12,080 bases of DNA from Candidatus Hydrogenedentota bacterium (GTDB lineage Bacteria; Hydrogenedentota; Hydrogenedentia; Hydrogenedentiales; CAITNO01): NCBI GenBank assembly GCA_903922535.1, contig CAIXUF010001086.1, positions 1 through 12,080 of the forward strand, given 5' to 3'. Below are positions 1 to 5,139 of the stretch, one piece after another. Within the stretch, counting starts at the first letter, position 1; every line of letters starts with the position of its first letter. The notes under the pieces are model-generated. The model ran no database searches and was not told where the DNA came from. It saw nothing but the letters and a program-made list of their open reading frames with translations. A program made the translations under genes and the position numbers.

Positions 1-34
1 AAACTGGCGGCCCGCCGCGCGGGCGGTCCGCCAG
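1..34 (-). terminator. Intrinsic terminator downstream of rpsD
   Basis: Read on the minus strand, this is a near-perfect GC-rich hairpin. Bases 4-10 pair with 28-34 (CTGGCGG/CCGCCAG), there is one mismatch (11/27), then 12-16 pair with 22-26 around a 5-nt loop. At least three T residues follow (1-3), where the window ends, so the full T-tract is not visible. It lies 22 nt past the rpsD stop codon. The position and the 12-bp stem make a rho-independent terminator likely. Confidence 0.72.
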
Positions 35-56
35 AAGAAGACCTGTTTCGTTCCGA

Positions 57-668
57 CTAGCGGGAGTAGAAACCGATGATGCTGTTCGTGTCCACCTGGT
101 ACGGAATCGTGGCCGCGTTGGGCGTGGCAACCATCCGTCCCTCGAAGGACTTGGCCGGCCGATCCAGAAACTCGGGGATCTGCATGGGCGGATATTCCGC
201 GCCCTCTTCGATCATCGGGATCTTGCGGCTCTTCTCGCGGACCGAAATCACCATGCCCGGCTTCACCTGGAAGGAGGGGATGTTGACCTTCTGCCCATCG
301 ACCAGCATGTGGCAGTGTGACACCAACTGGCGGGCGGCGAAGATGGTCGGGGCGAAGCCCAGACGCCACACCACGCAGTCCAGCCGCGACTCAAGCAGCA
401 TCATCAGGTTGGTGCCCGTGTTGCCGCCCATGCGCCGCGCCCGGTCAAAGGTCTTGCGCATCTGGCGTTCCATGATCGCGCCGTAGTGCATGCGCAGCTT
501 CTGCTTTTCCAGCAACTGCGTGCCGTACACCGACATCTTGCGGCGGGCATTTTCGCCGTGCTGGCCCGCAGGATAGGGGCGCTTGTGCGCCGGGCTGTCC
601 GACCTGCCCCAGATGCACTTGCCAATGCGGCGGCTCAACTTGTGCTTCGGTCCCAGATACCTGGCCAT
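57..668 (-). CDS. rpsD: 30S ribosomal protein S4
   Basis: This is the complete 203-residue small-subunit protein S4, a primary 16S rRNA binder that nucleates assembly of the 30S body. It starts with the family-typical MARYLGPKHKLSRR, and the conserved YGTQLLEKQKLRMHYG stretch lies near residues 48-63. The S4 RNA-binding domain spans about 94-155 (ESRLD...RLGFAPT...ARQLVSHCHMLVDG), and the protein ends in FYSR. Length is normal for the family. Only one N-terminal Cys (C18) is present, so this is the zinc-free type. The ATG at 666-668 has an AGAAGG ribosome binding site 6 nt upstream. The gene sits alone rather than in a visible rpsM-rpsK-rpsD-rpoA block, with its own promoter (795-824) and terminator (1-34). 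S4 is a translational autoregulator in several bacteria, and a leader hairpin at 691-721 could serve that role here, which is inference. Confidence 0.98.
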   Translation of the reverse strand: MARYLGPKHKLSRRIGKCIWGRSDSPAHKRPYPAGQHGENARRKMSVYGTQLLEKQKLRMHYGAIMERQMRKTFDRARRMGGNTGTNLMMLLESRLDCVVWRLGFAPTIFAARQLVSHCHMLVDGQKVNIPSFQVKPGMVISVREKSRKIPMIEEGAEYPPMQIPEFLDRPAKSFEGRMVATPNAATIPYQVDTNSIIGFYSR

Positions 669-690
669 ATAATACCTTCTGTCCTTCCTG

Positions 691-721
691 ACGGCGGCAC
701 CGTACCATTACGGCCGCCCGT
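691..721 (-). promoter_or_regulatory. Leader hairpin upstream of rpsD, candidate S4 autoregulatory element
   Basis: In the predicted 5' leader of rpsD, three 4-bp helices stack into one 12-bp stem: 691-694 with 718-721, 695-698 with 713-716, and 701-704 with 709-712. There is a 2-nt bulge (699-700), a 1-nt bulge (717) and a 4-nt loop (705-708). The base of the stem is 10 nt from the AGAAGG ribosome binding site at 675-680. S4 represses its own mRNA in E. coli and Bacillus by binding leader structure. The fold seen here is direct, but the regulatory role is inferred from position. Confidence 0.45.
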
Positions 722-794
722 GGTTGCCTAAAAGAACTGCGCATCGCGCACCCGCCCGGACACACGTATTCCCCGCATCCGAGACAGGGCGGGT

Positions 795-824
795 ATATTA
801 CTAACTGCCCCCCCGCCGTGTCAA
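795..824 (-). promoter_or_regulatory. Sigma70-type promoter for rpsD
   Basis: The minus strand carries a perfect -35 hexamer TTGACA (819-824). It is followed after 18 nt by TAATAT (795-800), which matches TATAAT at 4 of 6 positions; AGTAAT at 16 nt spacing is an alternative. Transcription would begin near 788, giving an rpsD leader of about 120 nt that includes the hairpin at 691-721. The spacer holds a C/G run. A perfect -35 at the right place supports the call, while the -10 is only fair. Confidence 0.55.
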
Positions 825-860
825 ATTATTTCTCAACCAACCGCCAGCGTTGTCTTTAGT

Positions 861-993
861 AGTCCGGGTTCTCCGACCCCGGACTTTCCTGCCCTCATGA
901 CCGGAGATCAGGACCATCTCGGCGCGGGGCTTGGCGTCATGCATATGCGCAAGTTGCACACCCCAAAGAGTCCGGGGTCGGAGAACCCGCACT
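861..993. repeat. REP/BIME-like inverted repeat (two 25-nt arms around an 83-nt spacer)
   Basis: Arms 861-885 and 969-993 are reverse complements at 24 of 25 positions. Each arm is itself a hairpin: the left arm is AGTCCGGG, a 9-nt loop, then CCCGGACT (perfect 8-bp stem), and the right arm has the same fold with one mismatch. Two facing hairpin units with a short spacer are the layout of BIMEs formed by REP sequences, or of a very small MITE. No transposase and no obvious target-site duplication are present. It lies between the WD40-PASTA gene and the rpsD promoter, in a 365-nt stretch (669-1033) that otherwise holds only the rpsD leader and promoter. The right arm comes 41 nt after the stop of the WD40-PASTA gene and could also help end its transcript. 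Confidence 0.7.
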
Positions 994-1033
994 GCCAATG
1001 CGCGGCCAAATACACGGGTATTCGGTGGGCTGT

Positions 1034-3772
1034 CTACGCCCGGTGTCTTCCAATCGCGCTCAAGGCCATCAGACTCAGCCCGCCCAGGAACAGATCGCTC
1101 AAGGCCTTCTTCATGCCATCGGGGGTGAAGGCACCCTTGCCGCCGGAGCATCCCGCGCAGCCTCCGACGTTCAGTCCCGCCTCAGTGAGGCTGATCTGTC
1201 CGTTGCCGTCCGTATCCACCGCGTTGAACACCGTCTCCGGCAGATCCGGCAGTGCGGCCAGCGCCTCGGCAAGACTAATCTGGCTGTCCCCGTTGCTGTC
1301 CACCGCGTCAAAGGTTGCCGTGAGCAGGTTGCGCAATTCCGTCTCCGTCGGCGGGGCATTCTCGCCTTCGCCCTCACCCTCGCCTTCGGCAGCGCACGGC
1401 CCCGACGACACCGTCAGCGCCACGGCGCTGCCAAAGGGCGCCTGCTGGCCCGCTGCGGGAAGCTGGCTGATAACCAGACCCGCCGCAACGGTGCTGCTGC
1501 ACTGCGCGGTCACGCCACCGGAGACAAGACCCGCGCCGGCAAGTGCGGTGCCCGCCGCTGCCTGCGTCTGGCCCGTCACGCCCGGCACGGTCACATTGCA
1601 CAGGCCCGTCGACACCACCAGCGCCACGGCGCTGCCAAACGGCGCCTGCTGCCCGGCGGCGGGAACCTGGCTGATGACCCGGCCCGCGGCAACGGTGTTG
1701 CTGCACTGCTGCGTCACCGCGCCCGCGCTGAGATTCGCGCCGTTCAGCGCGGCAACCGCCGCGGCCTGCGTCTGACCCACCACGGTGGGCACGGGCACGT
1801 TGCACAGCCCCGTGGACACCGTAAGTGCCACGGTGCTGCCGAACGGCGCCTGCTGATCCGCCGGCGGGAACTGGTTGATGACCATCCCTGCCGCAATGAT
1901 GTTGCTGCACTGCTGCGTCACCGTTCCCGCGCTGAGACCCGCGCCGGTGAGCGCGGAGCCCGCTGCCGTCTGCGTCAGGCCCGTCACATTGGGCACGGGC
2001 ACATTGCACACGCCCGTTGACACTACCAGTGCCACGGCGCTGCCAAAGAGCAACTGCTGGTCCCCCGGCGGGTCCTGGCTGATGACCAATCCCGCCGCCA
2101 CAGTGTTGCTGCACTGCTGAACCACTTCGCCGGTGAGGAGACCCACACCTGTGAGCGCGGCGCCTGCCGCGGCCTGCGTCAGGCCCGTCACATTGGGCAC
2201 GGGCACATTGCACACGCCTGTCGACACCACCAGCGCCACGGTGCTGCCAAACAGCGCCTGCCCATCCGCCGCCGGGTCCTGGCTGATGACCAGTCCCGCC
2301 GCCACGGTGTTGCTGCACTGCTGCGTCACCGCGCCGGTGGTCAGACTCGCGCCGGTGAGCGCGGCGCCCGCGGCGGTCTGCGTCAGGCCGGCCACATTCG
2401 GCACGGGCACGCTGCACAGACCCGACGACACCACCAGCGCCACGGGACTGCCAAACGGCACCTGCTGGCCCGCCTCAATACCCTGGTTGATGACCAGCCC
2501 CGCCGCAACGGTGTTGCTGCACTGCGGGATCGCCGTCCCGGCGGCCAGCCCCGCGTCCGCAAGAGCGGCAGCCGCCTCTGCCTGTGCCTGGCCCACAACA
2601 TTCGGCACGGTCACGTTGCACACGCCCGACGACACGACTAGGGCAACGGCGCTGCCAAAAAGTGCCTGCTCATCCGCCGACGGAATCTGGCGGAGCACCA
2701 GCCCCGACGCAACGGTGTTGCTGCACTCCCGGGTCACCGCGCCGGTGGCCAGACTCGCGCTGGTCAACGTGAATCCCGCCACTGTCTGCGTCTGACCGGT
2801 CACATCAGGCACGGGCACCATAATGGCCCAGAGCTTCGCCGTTTTGTCGCCCGACCCGGTGAGCGCCTTGGTCCCATCCGGGGAAAAGGCCACGGAGTTG
2901 ACCGCTTCGGTGTGGCCGGTGAGTGTAAGGAGCAGCGCGCCCGTTGCCGCGTCCCAGAGTTTGGCCGTTTTGTCCACAGATCCGGTGAGCACCTTGGTCC
3001 CGTCAGGGGAATACGCGACGGAGCTTAGGTCGGACGACACATTGAAGGTTTGAATGAGATCCCCCGTCGACGCATTCCACAGCTTTGCCGAGTTGTCGGG
3101 CGCCCCTGCTCCGGTGAGCACTTTGGAACCATTCGGAGAGAAGGTCACGGAGGACAGACTCCCCGTGTGTCCGGTGAAGGTGCGGATGAGCGCACCGGTC
3201 GTCGTGTCCCACAGTTTTGCCGTTTTGTCCCACGAACCGGTGAGCGCTTCGGTCCCATCGGGGGAAAAGGCCACGGAGGTCACTGCGCCCGTGTGTCCGG
3301 TGAACGTGTTGACAACCGCGCCTGTTGCCGCGTCCCACAGTTTCGCCGTCTTGTCATAAGACCCGTTGAGCACCCAGGTCCCGTCGGGCGAAAACGCCAC
3401 GGAGGTCACATCCGGGGCCGGGGCAAGGGTGCGGATGAGCGCACCCGTTCCTGCGTTCCAGAGCTTTGCCGTGTTGGCGCCCGACGCGGTGAGCACCTCG
3501 GTTCCATCGGGAGAATAGGCCACCGAGTTCACGCTTAGGTCCGGAGTGAAGTTGCGGATGAGCGCGCCCGTTGCCGTATTCCAAAGCTTGGCCGGGTCGT
3601 AGATGGAGCCGGTGAGCACCCTGCTGCCATCGGGAGAAAACGCCACCGAACTCACCGACCCGGTGTGTCCGGTGAAGGTGAGGATTGCCGCGGCTTCCGC
3701 AGTGCCTGAGAGCGCCACCGCCACCGTCACCATGATTCCAATTCCCGTTATCCCAATACGTCTTCTTGACAT
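1034..3772 (-). CDS. Exported WD40-PASTA-EF-hand protein with C-terminal Cys/TM/Arg tail
   Basis: This is a 912-residue mosaic surface or periplasmic protein. Residues 1-27 form a signal peptide (SRRR, hydrophobic core, cleavage near AEA). Residues 30-316 hold seven WD40 units (SVAFSPDG...TAKLWD), enough for one closed beta-propeller. Residues 321-793 hold seven PASTA repeats of 68 residues, each beginning VP-x-V-x-G, with two Cys 35 residues apart. A Glu-Gly linker follows (796-804), then two EF-hand loops (D825-E836 and D853-E864). The tail has GGCAGC (871-876), a hydrophobic helix (about 891-908) and RHRA. The tail resembles bacterial C-terminal sorting signals. The ATG at 3770-3772 has AGGAG 7 nt upstream. 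PASTA domains usually occur in penicillin-binding proteins and Ser/Thr kinases, where they sense cell wall; no kinase or PBP domain is present. A role as a surface scaffold or binding protein is inferred. The partner is unknown. Confidence 0.9.
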   Translation of the reverse strand: MSRRRIGITGIGIMVTVAVALSGTAEAAAILTFTGHTGSVSSVAFSPDGSRVLTGSIYDPAKLWNTATGALIRNFTPDLSVNSVAYSPDGTEVLTASGANTAKLWNAGTGALIRTLAPAPDVTSVAFSPDGTWVLNGSYDKTAKLWDAATGAVVNTFTGHTGAVTSVAFSPDGTEALTGSWDKTAKLWDTTTGALIRTFTGHTGSLSSVTFSPNGSKVLTGAGAPDNSAKLWNASTGDLIQTFNVSSDLSSVAYSPDGTKVLTGSVDKTAKLWDAATGALLLTLTGHTEAVNSVAFSPDGTKALTGSGDKTAKLWAIMVPVPDVTGQTQTVAGFTLTSASLATGAVTRECSNTVASGLVLRQIPSADEQALFGSAVALVVSSGVCNVTVPNVVGQAQAEAAAALADAGLAAGTAIPQCSNTVAAGLVINQGIEAGQQVPFGSPVALVVSSGLCSVPVPNVAGLTQTAAGAALTGASLTTGAVTQQCSNTVAAGLVISQDPAADGQALFGSTVALVVSTGVCNVPVPNVTGLTQAAAGAALTGVGLLTGEVVQQCSNTVAAGLVISQDPPGDQQLLFGSAVALVVSTGVCNVPVPNVTGLTQTAAGSALTGAGLSAGTVTQQCSNIIAAGMVINQFPPADQQAPFGSTVALTVSTGLCNVPVPTVVGQTQAAAVAALNGANLSAGAVTQQCSNTVAAGRVISQVPAAGQQAPFGSAVALVVSTGLCNVTVPGVTGQTQAAAGTALAGAGLVSGGVTAQCSSTVAAGLVISQLPAAGQQAPFGSAVALTVSSGPCAAEGEGEGEGENAPPTETELRNLLTATFDAVDSNGDSQISLAEALAALPDLPETVFNAVDTDGNGQISLTEAGLNVGGCAGCSGGKGAFTPDGMKKALSDLFLGGLSLMALSAIGRHRA
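1394..2812 (-). repeat. Seven tandem 204-nt repeats encoding PASTA domains
   Basis: The units begin at residues 321, 389, 457, 525, 593, 661 and 729 of the WD40-PASTA protein, an exact 68-codon period. Units share VPxVxGxTQ, QCSNTVAAGLVI, and FGSxVALVVSxGxC. The two Cys of each unit (C350/C385 through C758/C793) are always 35 residues apart. At DNA level, copies stay close enough for a 45-nt perfect match between 1970-2014 and 2174-2218, exactly 204 nt apart. This indicates recent duplication or gene conversion, and also a place where short-read assembly could miscount units. Confidence 0.9.
2825..3685 (-). repeat. Seven tandem WD40-encoding repeats
   Basis: Residues 30-316 contain seven units of about 40 residues. 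The blade cores read SSVAFSPDG, NSVAYSPDG, TSVAFSPDG, TSVAFSPDG, SSVTFSPNG, SSVAYSPDG and NSVAFSPDG. Units 1, 4, 5 and 7 keep the GHT dipeptide region, while units 2, 3 and 6 have lost the GH. All but the last end in KLWN or KLWD; the last ends KLWAI. There are no Cys in this section, in contrast to the PASTA section. Seven blades match the common closed propeller. Confidence 0.85.
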
Positions 3773-3844
3773 ACCGCAACTCCTGTTTTGTGAGGGATAA
3801 CCGCCGGTTCCCCCGGCATAGCCCCGCCACTGACTGAACCTGTC

Positions 3845-3860
3845 GAGGGTATATTCCCTC
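3845..3860. other. Palindromic site upstream of the WD40-PASTA gene
   Basis: GAGGG and CCCTC face each other around TATATT, giving a 16-nt near-perfect palindrome. It lies just downstream of a possible minus-strand -10 element TATAGT (3868-3873), for which no convincing -35 was found. The spacing fits an operator at the start of the transcript, about 73-88 nt before the ATG at 3772, but a short palindrome like this can occur by chance. Confidence 0.25.
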
Positions 3861-3957
3861 TGATTCTACTATACACGAACGATTCCATCCCATACTTTCG
3901 ATTCGTCCGGGCCTGAAAGTTCCCGGGAAACCGGCCCGTTGTCGGCGTCCGCGCATG

Positions 3958-3993
3958 AAAAGAACCGTGGCCACGGTGCTCTGTGGCCACGGT
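3958..3993 (-). terminator. Intrinsic terminator of the small secreted-protein gene
   Basis: Bases 3964-3974 and 3983-3993 form a perfect 11-bp stem (ACCGTGGCCAC/GTGGCCACGGT) with an 8-nt loop. On the minus strand this is followed directly by TTCTTTTC (3957-3964). It is 60 nt past the stop of the 4054-4695 gene, and the run of four T residues with a strong stem supports a rho-independent terminator. It separates that gene from the WD40-PASTA gene, which then needs its own promoter. Confidence 0.75.
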
Positions 3994-4053
3994 ATTGCTG
4001 CATTCCTTTTCGGGCTGCGTCGGCGCGTCCATCCGCGCAACGACGCATGCTGT

Positions 4054-4695
4054 TTACTTAATCAGCAGCCGGATGTAATCGTTGTACGATGCGGAGACGT
4101 TGCCCGTGGTATCGCGGAACTGCACGCGCACCGTGTGATAGCCGTTCGGCAGCGGCAGGGCGTACTCGCGGGTGGCTGCGGCGGGCCCCCCGGCGGTCCA
4201 ATGCGCACCGTCATCGCTAAAGCGCATGCGCGACACGCCGTTGCCCGATCCCCCTTCCCAGGTCAACGTCAGGGTGACTTGGGGATTCTTCGTGGAGGAA
4301 AGGTTGCCGTCGATGACGATGGGGCCCGCGATGGCGACTGGCTCGGGTATGACGGCGGGATTGAACTGTGCTGCACTGGTCGCGGCGGCACCGTCGGCCT
4401 TGAAGTTCAGGTATTCCTCCAAATTGGTGAAATGGTCGCCCAGCGAACAGCTTGCGGCGTCAAAGGCGGCGCAGAAGTCCCAGTTTCCGGCCGCAGGCCA
4501 ACTCGTCACCGGGTTGTTGTAGTTCGTCCCGCTGCCGAGCGCGAAGATCGGCATGGACCCGGCCACGCTGGAGGTGGCCGGTGCCCCATAGGGTGTCTTC
4601 AACGCGCTCGTGCCGTTTGGACAGGCTGTTTCCAGCGGTGAATGCGGAACGCCCGTTGCGGCAAACGCCGGTCCGCAGATCATGCATGCCGACAC
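4054..4695 (-). CDS. Small secreted protein with C-terminal Ig/Fn3-like domain; probable frameshift at its start
   Basis: The protein has 213 residues counted from the GTG at 4693-4695. The N-terminus is signal-like (hydrophobic SACMICGPAFAA with an A-x-A cleavage site near residues 11-13). NLEEYLNFKADG (about residues 91-102) resembles the calcium-binding repeat ends of thrombospondin type 3-like proteins. The last 70 residues (MRFSDDGAHWT...VRVQFRDTTGNVSASYNDYI) look like the Ig/fibronectin-like modules common in secreted planctomycete and Hydrogenedentota proteins. The best start by context is the ATG at 4722-4724, 7 nt after GAGGAGG, but it is in another frame and stops after 14 codons. 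In the main frame, upstream codons would read ARTLLGILV, completing a normal signal peptide, so a one-base indel is likely. It has its own promoter (4841-4869) and terminator (3958-3993). Function is unknown. Confidence 0.75.
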   Translation of the reverse strand: MSACMICGPAFAATGVPHSPLETACPNGTSALKTPYGAPATSSVAGSMPIFALGSGTNYNNPVTSWPAAGNWDFCAAFDAASCSLGDHFTNLEEYLNFKADGAAATSAAQFNPAVIPEPVAIAGPIVIDGNLSSTKNPQVTLTLTWEGGSGNGVSRMRFSDDGAHWTAGGPAAATREYALPLPNGYHTVRVQFRDTTGNVSASYNDYIRLLIK

Positions 4696-4731
4696 CAGAA
4701 TGCCGAGTAATGTCCTTGCCTCATATCAAGT

Positions 4732-4738
4732 CCTCCTC
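4732..4738 (-). promoter_or_regulatory. Strong ribosome binding site for the secreted-protein gene
   Basis: GAGGAGG on the minus strand lies 7 nt before the ATG at 4722-4724. The ATG opens a 14-codon frame ending in TGA within the ATGA at codon 5 of the main frame. The site therefore points to translation starting at 4724, not at the GTG at 4695, and supports an indel near the start of the gene. Confidence 0.65.
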
Positions 4739-4840
4739 GTTTGGAAAAGCAGCCAGCACTCCACACGACACCACATATGCGCGCAGGCACCGTGATCCTG
4801 TCAAGAAACGAGAATTGGTGGAACAAATGCCAGCCAGAGG

Positions 4841-4869
4841 ATTACACGTCTTATTGATCGTGGAGTCAA
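4841..4869 (-). promoter_or_regulatory. Sigma70-type promoter for the secreted-protein gene
   Basis: On the minus strand, TTGACT (4864-4869, 5 of 6 to consensus) is followed by exactly 17 nt and then TGTAAT (4841-4846, 5 of 6). Transcription would start near 4834, giving a leader of about 110 nt before the ATG at 4724. It is the best-matched promoter in the window and sits in a locally AT-rich segment. Confidence 0.65.
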
Positions 4870-5127
4870 CGGTTTATTTCTTTTCACTATTCGCTTTATT
4901 TATACCTCCTCTGAGCAACCTTTGGAGACCATGTTATATGCTTGGGGTCTTCCCAAAGGTGCCAGAAACAGAATGAGAAAGACGGTGCAGCATCACCGGT
5001 TGTTCCAAGACAGGCGCGGGCGGCGAAAATCTCCGGTTGCGTGACCGGGGGTGGGCATGCCACACTTGTTGAAGGGCCGGGAACGATTCCGGTTTGGGTG
5101 CGTGTTTGCCCAAAGCGGGCAGAGAAC
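4870..5127. other. Intergenic region between divergent transcripts
   Basis: This stretch separates the minus-strand secreted-protein gene from the plus-strand radical SAM operon. The first 65 nt are AT-rich (up to about 4935) and probably carry promoter activity. I could not find a plus-strand -35/-10 pair that I would defend. The radical SAM reading frame stays open back to an ATG at 4942, but the translated residues there (rich in Gly and Pro, unlike the family) and the ribosome binding site at 5128-5133 argue that it is leader sequence. Confidence 0.4.
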
Positions 5128-5133
5128 AGGAAG
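5128..5133 (+). promoter_or_regulatory. Ribosome binding site that sets the radical SAM start
   Basis: AGGAAG lies 6 nt before the GTG at 5140-5142. No comparable site precedes the ATG at 4942 or the in-frame ATG at 5161. It favours GTG 5140 as the start and a 367-residue protein. Confidence 0.6.
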
Positions 5134-5139
5134 ATTACG

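Noticed and set aside
861..993. CRISPR or insertion sequence
   Set aside because: Only two arms in inverted orientation, no regular spacers, no transposase and no target-site duplication.
801..1151. Minus-strand open frame of 116 codons across the inverted repeat
   Set aside because: It covers both arms of the repeat, the rpsD-side spacer and the end of the WD40-PASTA gene; the Arg-rich translation is a by-product of the GC-rich hairpins.
998..2020. Long plus-strand frame opposite the PASTA repeats, and others opposite the antiporter and UroD genes
   Set aside because: These are antisense shadows with His/Arg/Gly-rich translations and no family motifs; the repeats on the other strand keep them open.
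1394..2812. Tandem repeats as a satellite or CRISPR-like array
   Set aside because: The 204-nt period is in frame throughout and encodes a well-known extracellular domain.
3748..4032. Minus-strand 94-codon frame upstream of the WD40-PASTA gene
   Set aside because: It runs through the terminator hairpin and into the start of the next gene in another frame, with no recognisable domain apart from the short PASTA-like scrap reported separately.
4827..4976. Plus-strand 49-codon frame with a hydrophobic stretch, possible small membrane protein
   Set aside because: It overlaps the well-matched minus-strand promoter (4841-4869), has only a weak GGTGG-type ribosome binding site, and its hydrophobicity follows from local AT-richness.
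4942..5139. N-terminal extension of the radical SAM protein from ATG 4942
   Set aside because: The extra 66 residues are unlike the family, no ribosome binding site precedes 4942, and GTG 5140 has AGGAAG at the right distance.
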